A stretch of DNA of 64,000 nucleotides from Curtobacterium flaccumfaciens (GCF_004361695.1 NZ_SNVW01000003.1:1-64000), one strand, 5' to 3'. Numbered from the stretch's first letter, positions 16,419 to 24,769 are shown. Notes: generated from the sequence alone by a model not told the origin. Numbers and translations: made by a program.

Positions 16419-17989
16419 GCCGTGCCTCCCCGGGCGATCCGGAGCCGGCGGACGAACCAGGGCAGGCAGCCGACGACGCCGACGATCCGGACGACGTTCC
16501 ACACCGTGTCCTGCGGGACCAACACCGAGGCGCCGGCCACGAGCACGACGGCCACGAGGACGAGGACGGTGCGGGCCCGTGGGCCGCGCCACTCGCGGTG
16601 GTCCGGCAGCGAGCGCTGCTGCAGGGCGGCGAGCACCGCGTAGGCGAACACCGTGGAGACCGCGGCGCCGAGGATGCCGAGCAGGGGGACGAGCAGGATG
16701 TTCGCACCGATGTTCACGGCACCGGCGATCGCGGCGATCACACCGACGGCGACCCCGCGACGCTCGACGAGCAGGAGCCGACCGGTGGCACCGCTCGCGA
16801 TGACCGGGAACGCCGTGAGCGCCACCACGAAGACCACCACGGTGAGCTCGTGGACCCGGTACGAGGCGGGGGCGAGGATCGGCAGCGCGACCGGGGAGAC
16901 CAGGGTCACGGCGAGCAGCACGGGGGCGAGCAGCAGGTACAGCTGGTCGCGGGCGTGCAGGGCGAGGCGGCGTCGGGCGACGGCGTCACGGAGAGCCGCG
17001 AAGTGCGGTGCCCAGGCCTGGTTCGTGAACGTCAGCAGGAGGATCACGGCGGACCCGACGACGTAGGCGATCTGGTAGCGGGCGACCTCGTCCGGGCCGA
17101 GCATCCGCTGCACGATGATGCGGTCGCCGGCGTTCAGCACGAAGTAGGACAGGTTGCCGAGCGCGATCGGGATCCCGAGCTTGAACGCGCGGACGGCGGT
17201 GCGGCGGTCGAACAGGCCGGCGAGCCGGGGGCGCGTCGCCGCGAAGCCGATGACCATCGCCGCGGCCTGTGCGAACACGCCGCCCCACGCGTACGTGGTG
17301 GCGTCGGCGTGCACGAACGTCAGCAGGCCGAGGCCGATGATCGAGCCGCCCACCGAGGACAGCAGGCTCGTGACCGCGAAGACGCGGATGCGGTCCTGCG
17401 CGACGAGGATCGCGAGGGACAGCTGGACGACGGCGGCGGGGAAGATCCAGAGCACGGCGACGAGCAGGATCGGGTGCTCGCCGACGAAGCCGGCCGCGTC
17501 GCCCCAGAGCGGGATCGTGGCGAGGGCGACGGCGGTGACGACGGCGGCGAGGACGATGCCGACCGCGATGAGGCCGCGGGCCTTCCGGTCGTCGCCGTCC
17601 TCGGCGCGCTGCAGGACCGACGCCTGGTCGAGTCCGGCGACGGCGAGCACGACGAGCGCCTGGTACAGGGCGATCGCGGACGCGAGCAGGCCGAACTCCG
17701 TCAGCGGCATGAGGTGCGCCAGGACGGGGGAGATGAGCGAGCTGACGACGAGCTGCATCGACCAGACGACGACGTACAGCAGGCCGCGCCCGAACAGGAC
17801 CGAGGCGCCCTTCTGCACGGCGGTGCTGCCGGTGTCCGGCACGGTGTGGGCGGCTGCCTCGACCGCGGCGGCGGCCTCGCCGGCCTCCACCGCTGCGGTG
17901 GCGTCGGTGCTGGCGGTCGCAGCACTCGCGGTCGCGGCGGCGGCCTCGGCGGCGTGCCGGGCCTCGCGGCGGGTCTGGGGAACGGTCAC
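16415..17989 (-). CDS. Wzx-type polysaccharide flippase (MOP superfamily)
   Basis: 524 aa. An Ala-rich hydrophilic N terminus (about 60 residues) precedes around 14 hydrophobic segments, beginning with GASVLFGRGLLYVVVWSMQL and including the paired-lobe pattern typical of Wzx/MurJ exporters (PVLAHLMPLTEFGLLASAIA, then GPDEVARYQIAYVVGSAV in the middle). It should flip the lipid-linked EPS repeat across the inner membrane. It overlaps both the upstream GT14 and downstream GT4 genes by 4 bases, a tightly coupled operon. The long Ala-rich leader is odd for the family; a later start cannot be excluded. Confidence 0.85.
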   Translation of the reverse strand: MTVPQTRREARHAAEAAAATASAATASTDATAAVEAGEAAAAVEAAAHTVPDTGSTAVQKGASVLFGRGLLYVVVWSMQLVVSSLISPVLAHLMPLTEFGLLASAIALYQALVVLAVAGLDQASVLQRAEDGDDRKARGLIAVGIVLAAVVTAVALATIPLWGDAAGFVGEHPILLVAVLWIFPAAVVQLSLAILVAQDRIRVFAVTSLLSSVGGSIIGLGLLTFVHADATTYAWGGVFAQAAAMVIGFAATRPRLAGLFDRRTAVRAFKLGIPIALGNLSYFVLNAGDRIIVQRMLGPDEVARYQIAYVVGSAVILLLTFTNQAWAPHFAALRDAVARRRLALHARDQLYLLLAPVLLAVTLVSPVALPILAPASYRVHELTVVVFVVALTAFPVIASGATGRLLLVERRGVAVGVIAAIAGAVNIGANILLVPLLGILGAAVSTVFAYAVLAALQQRSLPDHREWRGPRARTVLVLVAVVLVAGASVLVPQDTVWNVVRIVGVVGCLPWFVRRLRIARGGTA

Positions 17990-18897
17990 GAGACGCCGAC
18001 CTCCGGGGTGTGCGCGTGCGGCCGGAGCTCGAACGCCTGGTCGACCAGGTCGAGCAGGTCCGAGCTCGTCGCCGTCGAGAACTTGCGGGCGAAGAGGTGC
18101 GGGATGGCGGTCGGGTCCGTGGTCCACCGTTCGAGCAGGCGTCCGGCGTGCGCGATGCGGAGCCACGGCGGGCTCTTCATCTTCGAGCCGTCCCAGCCGA
18201 TGAACCACAGGGTGTGCTCGACGTGCTCCTCGGCGAAGCCCTCGACGAGCGCCGGCGAGTTCAGGACCGTCGGCACGAAGGACTCGTCCGCGATCCAGGT
18301 GCGACGCCAGAAGCGGACGAGGTCGGGACGGGTGTCCACGACGTCGACGACCGCGGCGGCGTGCTTCGCGCTGAGGACCTTGAGCTGGGACCCGCCGGTG
18401 AGGACGACGTCGCGCGGGATGCGGCGCGGGATCGGCAGCCGCAGCATGTGCTTCCGCCAGGCCCAGTGCGGGTACCGCATGCGGGCGACACCGCCGCTGG
18501 CACCCCAGGCGGCGTGCGGGAGCGGGTGCGGGATGAGGAACGTCTGGTCGCGGTGGGCCTCGAGCAGCGCCGTGATCTCGGTGGGGTTCGCGAGCGGGTA
18601 GTCGCTGCCGGTGAGCACCGCCACGTGGGACGCCCCGGTCTCGGCGAGTGCCGCGCGGTAGCCGGAGACCTCGGCGGCGACGTTCTCCCACTTGGCCCAT
18701 CCGGTCCGCAGCCGCGGGAGGAGCCGGACGCGGTCCGGCAGCCCCTCCGTCATCGCGCGGTGGACGGTCTCCGGCGTCCGGGCGTCGACGTGCAGGAACA
18801 CCGGGAACGGGTCGAGCGCCTCGACGAGTCGGCGGACGTGCTGGGGGTCCTCGTGGGCGAGGACGATGCACGCGAGCGCCGCGGGGGAGTTGGCCAT
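17986..18897 (-). CDS. GT14 (beta-1,6-N-acetylglucosaminyltransferase-like) glycosyltransferase
   Basis: 303 aa from the ATG at 18897. Motifs follow the Core-2/I-branching family: ACIVLAHEDPQHVRRLVEAL, VFLHVDAR, HVAVLTGSDYPLANPTEI, GGSQLKVLSAKHAAAVVD and ADESFVPTVL. By family it transfers GlcNAc or xylose; here it likely adds a side branch of the EPS unit. Such a branch could be what the exported PIG-L protein later deacetylates (inference). It is first in the minus-strand operon with flippase and GT4. The Shine-Dalgarno match (GGAG) is very close to the ATG, so the exact start is less certain. Confidence 0.8.
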   Translation of the reverse strand: MANSPAALACIVLAHEDPQHVRRLVEALDPFPVFLHVDARTPETVHRAMTEGLPDRVRLLPRLRTGWAKWENVAAEVSGYRAALAETGASHVAVLTGSDYPLANPTEITALLEAHRDQTFLIPHPLPHAAWGASGGVARMRYPHWAWRKHMLRLPIPRRIPRDVVLTGGSQLKVLSAKHAAAVVDVVDTRPDLVRFWRRTWIADESFVPTVLNSPALVEGFAEEHVEHTLWFIGWDGSKMKSPPWLRIAHAGRLLERWTTDPTAIPHLFARKFSTATSSDLLDLVDQAFELRPHAHTPEVGVS

Positions 18898-18959
18898 GCT
18901 CCGAGTGAACAGGGCCGCTCGGAGGCCGACAAGGCGGCCCCGACCGGGTGCGGGGAAGC

Positions 18960-18973
18960 GGCGGTTTCCCGCA
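18960..18973 (-). promoter_or_regulatory. Candidate shared EPS operator
   Basis: On the minus strand it reads TGCGGGAAACCGCC, close to the 14-bp motif at 6331, 10866 and 20706. It lies about 65 bp upstream of the GT14-flippase-GT4 operon. Confidence 0.35.
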
Positions 18974-19043
18974 GGGGTCCGCGCGCGGGGCGGCGGGGGG
19001 CGGTCAGTGCGTGCGGGTCGGTGCGTGCAGGTCGTGCCTGCGC

Positions 19044-19211
19044 TCAGCGACCGCGGCGGTACTTGGGGCAGTCGCAGAGGGCGCAGTCGGTGCCGGGACG
19101 GTAGTGCTCGTGCGCGTCCTGCGCGTGACCGCACACGCAGACGGCCGTCGCCGTGGTGACGAGCAGCAGCGGTGCGGCGGCGTCGAGCACGGGTGTGGGC
19201 CCCAGCGACAT
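19044..19211 (-). CDS. Small Cys/His-rich zinc-ribbon-like protein
   Basis: 55 aa. The C-terminal half reads CVCGHAQDAHEHYRPGTDC followed by ALCDCPKYRRGR: five cysteines (CxC, then CxxCxC) and three histidines in 30 residues, a likely metal-binding knuckle. An ideal GAGGAGG ribosome binding site lies just before the ATG, and a TAGGAT -10-like box sits further up (about 19252 on the minus strand). It stands alone between two minus-strand EPS genes. I recall similar short CxCGH proteins in actinobacteria, but no function is known to me. Confidence 0.75.
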   Translation of the reverse strand: MSLGPTPVLDAAAPLLLVTTATAVCVCGHAQDAHEHYRPGTDCALCDCPKYRRGR

Positions 19212-19309
19212 GCGTCCTCCTCGGCCCGTCCGGTACGGGCCACTGCACCGATCCTACGGGCAGGGAGCGCGCACAGCCGACGCTCGGAGAGCCGTCAGCC
19301 GCGTGGGGG

Positions 19310-20641
19310 TCAGCGCGCGTCGAAGCGGCCGGCCTCGACGTCGCGCCACCGGCGACGGCTCCGGAACCACGCCGCGGGCCCGGCGGGGAACCCGCGGAGC
19401 TCGTGGTACGCCAGCGACCGCGGCACGCCGGCGTCCGGCACCGTCGGCACGTCGGACTGCGGGGTCGCGACCGGGGCGCTCCCCGTCCGCAGGCGACCGA
19501 CGGTCTCGCGGACCTTCACCAGCGCGGCCGTCGGCACGAGTCGCGCCAGGACCGCCACGTGGCGACGGTCCTTCGCCGCGAGCGCGCACATGAGCGCGGT
19601 GAAGCCGACTCCGTTGCCGTGCAGCTGCTTGTGGAGGTCCTCGATGCTCCGGCGGTGCCGGTGGTGCACGACGGCGCGGGGCTCGAAGCCGATGCGTCCG
19701 CCGCGCCACAGCGTCTCGACGAACATCGCCAGGTCCTCGCCCCCACGCGCCGGGGAGCCGGCGCCGAGCGTCGTGTCGAACCCGCCGACGGCGTCGATCA
19801 CCGAGCGTCGGAAGGCCATGTTCGCACCGGCGCCGTAGGCCCCGATGCCGTACACGGCGAAGTGCTTCGCGACCGAGCCGTCGGGGCGGACGGCCCGGAC
19901 CCGCGCGTGCCGCATCGTGCCGGTGACGTCGTCGGGGACGATCGTGACGGGGGCGAAGGTGCGCTCGCCGCTGAACCCGCCGTAGTAGGCCTCGTACCAG
20001 ATCTGCGCCGGCGTCGAGAGCTCGGTCGGCAGGATCACGCCGGAGACGGCGTCGAGTCCGGGTTCGCGGACGAACCGTGCCCCGAGGGCGCGGAGCCACT
20101 GCGGGTCGACGCGGACGTCGTCGTCGGTGAACGCGACGACCTCGCCGCGAGCGGCCAGGACCCCGGCGTTCCGACCGGCGGACAGGCCCGGTCGCCGCTC
20201 GGTGACGAGCCGGACGTCGCGGCCGGCCAGCAGCGCCGGCAGCCGGTCGTCCGCCGGCACCCGGACCCGGTTGTCGACGACGATGACCTCGTGGTCGGGG
20301 TAGTCGAGGTGTTCGAGGACGTCGAGCAGTCGTCCGAGGTCCTCGACCCGGTCGACGATGGTCGACACGACGACGGAGATCACCGGCAGACGGTCGTCGG
20401 CCACCGGTTCGAGGTCGGCGAGCACGGTCTCGCGGAGTGTCCCGAGCGCGCGGGTCGCGTCCGCGGGGTCGTCGGTGAGCAGGACGTCGAGCGTGCCGGT
20501 CGGGTGGCCGCCCCGGTAGCCGATCACCAGTGCGGACGAACCGGTCTCGTCCGCGACGAGGCGGGGGAGCGGCGCGTCGAGGTCGACGTCGATCACGCGG
20601 CGGGGCGCGGGGACGGGACGAGCGGTGCTGGTGATGGCCAT
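19310..20641 (-). CDS. GT2-family glycosyltransferase, paralogue of the GT at 6474
   Basis: 443 aa from the ATG at 20641. An N-terminal domain of about 115 residues precedes the GT-A core: PVISVVVSTIVDRVEDLGRL, HEVIVVDNRVRVPADD, PGLSAGRNAGVLAARGEVVA, FTDDDVRVDPQWL and later ARGGEDLAMFVETLWRGG with a HHRHRRS acceptor segment. Layout and motifs parallel the GT at 6474-7805. It likely adds one sugar in EPS assembly. It forms its own unit at the right edge of the locus, with the inverted repeat TGCGGGGTTCCGCA 65-78 bp upstream. Donor unknown. Confidence 0.82.
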   Translation of the reverse strand: MAITSTARPVPAPRRVIDVDLDAPLPRLVADETGSSALVIGYRGGHPTGTLDVLLTDDPADATRALGTLRETVLADLEPVADDRLPVISVVVSTIVDRVEDLGRLLDVLEHLDYPDHEVIVVDNRVRVPADDRLPALLAGRDVRLVTERRPGLSAGRNAGVLAARGEVVAFTDDDVRVDPQWLRALGARFVREPGLDAVSGVILPTELSTPAQIWYEAYYGGFSGERTFAPVTIVPDDVTGTMRHARVRAVRPDGSVAKHFAVYGIGAYGAGANMAFRRSVIDAVGGFDTTLGAGSPARGGEDLAMFVETLWRGGRIGFEPRAVVHHRHRRSIEDLHKQLHGNGVGFTALMCALAAKDRRHVAVLARLVPTAALVKVRETVGRLRTGSAPVATPQSDVPTVPDAGVPRSLAYHELRGFPAGPAAWFRSRRRWRDVEAGRFDAR

Positions 20642-20705
20642 GGCTGGACGGTAGGTGCGGGTACCGACGACCGACAACGGGCACCGCGCCCACTGGCGGT
20701 GAACG

Positions 20706-20719
20706 TGCGGAACCCCGCA
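20706..20719 (-). promoter_or_regulatory. Candidate shared EPS operator (TGCGGGGTTCCGCA)
   Basis: Part of a longer palindrome GTGCGGGGTTCCGCAC on the minus strand, 65 bp upstream of the GT2 start. It resembles sites before the other EPS units. Confidence 0.45.
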
Positions 20720-20748
20720 CGCCCAGGCGTCGACGTCCGCAGCGGCAT

Positions 20749-20760
20749 GTGAGCGCTCAC
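20749..20760. promoter_or_regulatory. LacI-type operator O1 (GTGAGCGCTCAC)
   Basis: A perfect 12-bp palindrome with a central CG, identical to the core of the ideal symmetric lac operator. It lies 186 bp upstream of the sugar-binding protein gene. A LacI-family regulator is encoded at the end of the same gene group. Confidence 0.6.
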
Positions 20761-20810
20761 CCAGGAAGTCACCGGAACTCCCGAGGTCACGCTCAGGTCA
20801 CGGAGTTGAT

Positions 20811-20822
20811 GCAACCGGTTGC
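20811..20822. promoter_or_regulatory. LacI-type operator O2 (GCAACCGGTTGC)
   Basis: A perfect palindrome with a central CG, the hallmark of LacI/GalR sites. It is 62 bp from O1, about six helical turns, so both could be bound together by looping. It lies 113 bp before the sugar-binding protein start. Confidence 0.65.
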
Positions 20823-20934
20823 GGAACGCCGGGAGCGGGCGTACGTTCCTCCTCCAGCGGGCAGCGTCGCCTGCTCCAGGCCGCGTCGTCGCACCCGATC
20901 GGCGCCCCCTGGTGATCTCGATGAGGAGACAACC

Positions 20935-22218
20935 TTGAAGACAACTCGCGCCAGGGTGCGCTTCGCCTCGGTCGCCGGGGTCGCCGTCATCGGCCTCGTG
21001 CTCACCGGCTGCTCGAGCGGCAGCTCGGCCTCGGACGACTCCAAGAACGGGCAGGACAGCCGCGGCCCGATCACGTACGTGCAGGGCAAGGACAACTCGA
21101 ACGTCGTCCGCCCGCTCATCGCCAAGTGGAACAAGGCCCACCCGGACGAGAAGGTCACCTTCAAGGAGCAGTCCGACCAGGCCGACCAGCAGCACGACGA
21201 CCTCGTGCAGCACTTCCAGGCCAAGGACGAGAACTACGACGTCGTGGACGTCGACGTCGTCTGGACCGCCGAGTTCGCCGCGAAGGGCTGGCTCACCCCG
21301 CTGACCGGCAAGATGAAGATCGACACCTCGAAGCTGCTGCCGGCGACGGTGAAGACGGCGACGTACAACAACACGCTGTACGCGGCGCCGCAGACCTCCG
21401 ACGGCGCGCTGCTGTACTACCGCAAGGACCTCGTCAAGACGCCCCCGACCACGTGGGCCGACATGATGAAGGACTGCGACATCGCGAAGCAGGCCGGCAT
21501 CGGCTGCTACGCCGGACAGTTCGCGAAGTACGAGGGCCTCACCGTGAACGCCTCCGAGGCGATCAACGGCTCGGGCGGCTCCGTGCTGAGCAAGAGCGGC
21601 ACGCCGGACGTCGACACGAGCGACGCCAAGGCCGGCCTGCAGAACCTGGTCGACGCGTTCAAGGACGGGAACATCCCGGCCGAGGCGATCACCTACCAGG
21701 AGGAGCAGGGCCGCACGGCGTTCGAGGACGGCAAGCTGCTGTTCCTGCGCAACTGGCCGTACGTGTACAGCCTCGCGAAGACCGACGGCTCGTCGAAGGT
21801 GAAGGACACCTTCGGCATCGCCCCGATCCCCGGCGCCGACGGCACCGGCGCGTCGACGCTCGGTGGCCACAACGCGGCGATCAGCGTGTACTCGAAGCAC
21901 AAGGCGACAGCGCACGACTTCCTGGAGTTCCTCGAGTCCAACGAGACGCAGAAGTTCTTCGCCACCCAGGGCTCGCTCGCCCCGGTCGTCGGGGACCTCT
22001 ACACCGACTCCGAGCTCACCGCGAAGCTGCCCTACCTGCCGACGCTGCTCAAGTCGATCGAGTCGGCTGAGCCGCGCCCCGTCACGCCGTTCTACCCGGC
22101 CGTGACGAAGGCGATCCAGGACAACACCTACGCGGCCCTCAAGGGTTCGAAGAGCGTCGACGAAGCCATGAAGGACATGCAGGCGGCCCTCAAGACGGCC
22201 ACCAGCAGCGGCAGTTAG
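20935..22218 (+). CDS. Sugar ABC transporter substrate-binding lipoprotein
   Basis: 427 aa from a TTG preceded by GAGGAGA; the reading frame upstream of it is not plausible as protein. The signal peptide ends in the lipobox LTGC with lipidated Cys26, then a Ser/Asp linker and a family-1 (maltose/trehalose-type) solute-binding fold (DVVDVDVVWTAEFAAKGWL, APQTSDGALLYYRKDLV, FLRNWPYVYSLA). It captures an oligosaccharide outside the cell for the two permeases downstream. I see resemblance to LpqY/ThuE trehalose binders, but the sugar is not certain. A palindrome after the stop may reduce read-through to the permeases. Confidence 0.92.
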   Translation: MKTTRARVRFASVAGVAVIGLVLTGCSSGSSASDDSKNGQDSRGPITYVQGKDNSNVVRPLIAKWNKAHPDEKVTFKEQSDQADQQHDDLVQHFQAKDENYDVVDVDVVWTAEFAAKGWLTPLTGKMKIDTSKLLPATVKTATYNNTLYAAPQTSDGALLYYRKDLVKTPPTTWADMMKDCDIAKQAGIGCYAGQFAKYEGLTVNASEAINGSGGSVLSKSGTPDVDTSDAKAGLQNLVDAFKDGNIPAEAITYQEEQGRTAFEDGKLLFLRNWPYVYSLAKTDGSSKVKDTFGIAPIPGADGTGASTLGGHNAAISVYSKHKATAHDFLEFLESNETQKFFATQGSLAPVVGDLYTDSELTAKLPYLPTLLKSIESAEPRPVTPFYPAVTKAIQDNTYAALKGSKSVDEAMKDMQAALKTATSSGS

Positions 22219-22232
22219 CCGTCACCACCTGC

Positions 22233-22277
22233 CGGACTGAAGGCGCGGTGCCATCCCGCACCGCGCCTCCAGTCCGC
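22233..22277. repeat. GGAGGCGCG-type palindrome inside the ABC operon
   Basis: Arms CGGACTGAAGGCGCGGTGC and GCACCGCGCCTCCAGTCCG around a 7-nt loop, between the binding-protein and permease genes. In this place it probably protects the upstream mRNA or partly terminates, giving more binding protein than permease. Confidence 0.8.
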
Positions 22278-22319
22278 CATCCACTTGCGTTCCGACACCC
22301 CCGGCAAGGAGGCCGTCAC

Positions 22320-23345
22320 GTGTCAGCAGCAACCGAGATCCCCGCCGCCATCCCGAACCCCCAGGGCCTGGAGCCGAAGCAACCCCGGCGCAAGGGCGGA
22401 CTCAACGCCGAACACGGCCGCTGGGCCGTGTACCTCATCGGCCCGACGATCGTGCTCCTCGCCGTCGTCATCGGCTACCCGGTGGTCAGCGCGATCATCC
22501 AGTCGTTCCAGCTCGACGCCGGACTCGACAAGGCGACCGGCCTGTTCGTCGAGGGCGGCTTCGCCGGACTCACGAACTACGTGCACTGGCTCGGCCAGCA
22601 GTGCGGCAACACCACCTGCCCGCCCGGCAGCATCGGCTCGCAGTTCTGGGTGTCGATGGGCAACACGTTCTTCTTCACGGTCGTGACCGTGCTCGCCGAG
22701 ACGCTCATCGGCGTCTGGATGGCGATCATCATGAACCGCAACTTCAAGGGCCGCGCGCTCGTCCGTGCCGCGATCCTCGTGCCGTGGGCGATCCCGACCG
22801 CCGTCACCGCGAAGCTCTGGTACTTCATCTTCGACGCGAACGGCGTCCTCAACCACGTGCTCGGCCAGCAGATCCTCTGGACGAGCGGCGAGTGGGCGTC
22901 CCGCTGGGCGGTCATCATCGCCGACACCTGGAAGACCACGCCGTTCATGGCGCTGCTCATCCTCGCGGGACTGCAGCTCATCCCGGAGGAGGTCTACGAG
23001 GCCGGCAAGATGGACGGCGCCTCCACGATCCAGCGCTTCATGCTCATCACCCTGCCGCTCCTCAAGCCCGCGCTCATGGTCGCGATCCTGTTCCGCGTGC
23101 TCGACGCCCTGCGCATGTACGACCTGCCCGCGATCCTCACCGGCGGCGGCGGTGGTTCGGGCAACGCCACCACCACGCTCTCGATCCTCGTGGTCGAACA
23201 GATCCGGCAGGGGTTCAACTCCGCGTCGGCACTCTCCACCATCACGTTCCTGGTGATCTTCGTCGTCGCGTTCCTGTTCGTCCGGTTCCTCGGCGCGAAC
23301 GTCGTGCAGACGCAGGCAGCCCAGCAGAAGGGTGAACTCAAGTGA
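22320..23345 (+). CDS. Sugar ABC transporter permease (MalF-type)
   Basis: 341 aa from a GTG with AAGGAGG 8 nt upstream. A hydrophilic N terminus is followed by six hydrophobic segments. The binding-protein-dependent-transport EAA loop appears as EEVYEAGKMDGASTIQRF followed by ITLPLLKPA, where the permease docks on its ATPase. An extra loop with two cysteines (QQCGNTTCPPG) faces outward, probably as a disulfide. It forms a heterodimer with the next gene. No ATPase gene is present, so a shared MsiK/UgpC-type ATPase encoded elsewhere is expected. Confidence 0.92.
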   Translation: MSAATEIPAAIPNPQGLEPKQPRRKGGLNAEHGRWAVYLIGPTIVLLAVVIGYPVVSAIIQSFQLDAGLDKATGLFVEGGFAGLTNYVHWLGQQCGNTTCPPGSIGSQFWVSMGNTFFFTVVTVLAETLIGVWMAIIMNRNFKGRALVRAAILVPWAIPTAVTAKLWYFIFDANGVLNHVLGQQILWTSGEWASRWAVIIADTWKTTPFMALLILAGLQLIPEEVYEAGKMDGASTIQRFMLITLPLLKPALMVAILFRVLDALRMYDLPAILTGGGGGSGNATTTLSILVVEQIRQGFNSASALSTITFLVIFVVAFLFVRFLGANVVQTQAAQQKGELK

Positions 23346-24253
23346 CCCTCGCAGCCGACCGACCCCGGTCCTCCGCGCGCTCCCGCGACGTCGCCGTCGA
23401 CCGTTCGCAGGTACGCGTCCAACGCCACACCGGACCCAGGTTCCGGACCGGCATCCAGGCGACGATCATCGCCGTCTGGTGCCTGCTGCCGTTCTACTGG
23501 ATGGTGGTGACGAGCTTCCGCGACGTCGGGTTCACGTTCGACGCCACACCCTGGCCGACCCACGTGACGCTCGACAACTACGCGACGGCGTTCTCCACGT
23601 CGCTCGGCAACCACCTCGGACGGGCGCTCGCGAACAGCCTGCTCATCGGTGGCGTCGTGACGATCATCGCGCTGCTCGTCGGCACGAGTGCGGCGTACGC
23701 CCTGGCCCGCCTGGAGTTCAAGGGGAAGTCCCTCATCGCCGGCGCGATCCTCGCCGCGTCGATGTTCCCGGGCGTCGCGCTCATCTCCCCGCTGTTCCAG
23801 CTGTTCACCGACATCGGCTGGATGGGCTCGTACCAGGCGCTCATCCTGCCGAGCATCTCGTTCGTGCTGCCGCTCACCGTGTACACGCTCGCGAGCTTCT
23901 TCCGCGAGATGCCGTGGGACCTCGAGGAGGCCGCACGCATCGACGGGTGCACCCGGGTCCAGGCGTTCCGGCGGATCATCATGCCGCTCGCCGCACCCGC
24001 CGTGTTCACCACCGCGATCCTGGCGTTCATCTCGTCCTGGAACGAGTACCTCATCTCGTCCCAGCTCTCGAGCGACGCCACCCAGCCGGTCACCGTCGCG
24101 ATCGCGTCCTTCGCCGGCTCGCAGCCGCACCAGGAGCCGTACACCGCCGTGATGGCGGCCGGGACGATCGTGACGATCCCGCTCGTGATCCTCGTGCTCG
24201 TGTTCCAGCGGCGCATCGTGGCCGGCCTCACCGCCGGCGGAGTGAAGGGCTGA
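23342..24253 (+). CDS. Sugar ABC transporter permease (MalG-type)
   Basis: 303 aa; the GTG start overlaps the previous stop by 4 bases. Six hydrophobic segments, and the EAA motif reads EEAARIDGCTRVQAFRRI followed by IMPLAAPAV. The C terminus ends just after the last membrane segment (FQRRIVAGLTAGGVKG), characteristic of MalG-type subunits. It pairs with the MalF-type permease to form the importer channel. Confidence 0.92.
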   Translation: MTLAADRPRSSARSRDVAVDRSQVRVQRHTGPRFRTGIQATIIAVWCLLPFYWMVVTSFRDVGFTFDATPWPTHVTLDNYATAFSTSLGNHLGRALANSLLIGGVVTIIALLVGTSAAYALARLEFKGKSLIAGAILAASMFPGVALISPLFQLFTDIGWMGSYQALILPSISFVLPLTVYTLASFFREMPWDLEEAARIDGCTRVQAFRRIIMPLAAPAVFTTAILAFISSWNEYLISSQLSSDATQPVTVAIASFAGSQPHQEPYTAVMAAGTIVTIPLVILVLVFQRRIVAGLTAGGVKG

Positions 24254-24258
24254 CGGCC

Positions 24259-24756
24259 GTGGCACAGCGCGGACCCTCCCGTCCCACCGCCCGCATCGAG
24301 GAGGCCCTCGGCTTCGTCGGGATGTTCGGCGTCCTGTTCCTCGGCGTCACCGTGTTCTGCGAGGTCACCGGACGGCCGGCACTCGGCTGGGCGCTCACCC
24401 TGCTGGTGTGCGTGCTCGGCGTCGTCGCGCTCGACCGGTGGCGGGTCGCGGTGCTCCGGCGCACGGCTTCGGCCGACGGCGTCGGGGGAGTCCCCGCGGC
24501 GCCGGTCCGGCGGGCTGGTGCCGGTGCTCCGGCCGGTGCGGGCGCTGCTGCTGGTGCCGCTACCGGTGCCGGTGCCGCTGCCGCACCGTCCCGGCGGGCC
24601 GCCACCGCTCCGTCAGTGGACGGGCGCGTCCACCGCCACGTCGGCTGGGACGAACTCGCCCCCGCCGGACGCCGGCAGGTCCACACGACCCGGCCGACGC
24701 CCGCGCCAGCGCAGACCGGCGCCGTCGGTGACGTGACGCGGCCGTCGGACGGCTGA
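24259..24756 (+). CDS. Hypothetical membrane protein with Ala/Gly/Pro-rich tail
   Basis: 165 aa from a GTG 5 bases after the permease stop. Two hydrophobic segments (FVGMFGVLFLGVTVFCEV and LGWALTLLVCVLGVVAL) precede a low-complexity Ala/Gly/Pro tail and a basic end. It is in the transporter operon, between permease and regulator, and has no recognised domain. It is not an ATPase and cannot complete the transporter. It may be an accessory membrane protein or a lineage-specific gene. Confidence 0.55.
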   Translation: MAQRGPSRPTARIEEALGFVGMFGVLFLGVTVFCEVTGRPALGWALTLLVCVLGVVALDRWRVAVLRRTASADGVGGVPAAPVRRAGAGAPAGAGAAAGAATGAGAAAAPSRRAATAPSVDGRVHRHVGWDELAPAGRRQVHTTRPTPAPAQTGAVGDVTRPSDG

Positions 24757-24769
24757 CGGGCCTCCCGGC

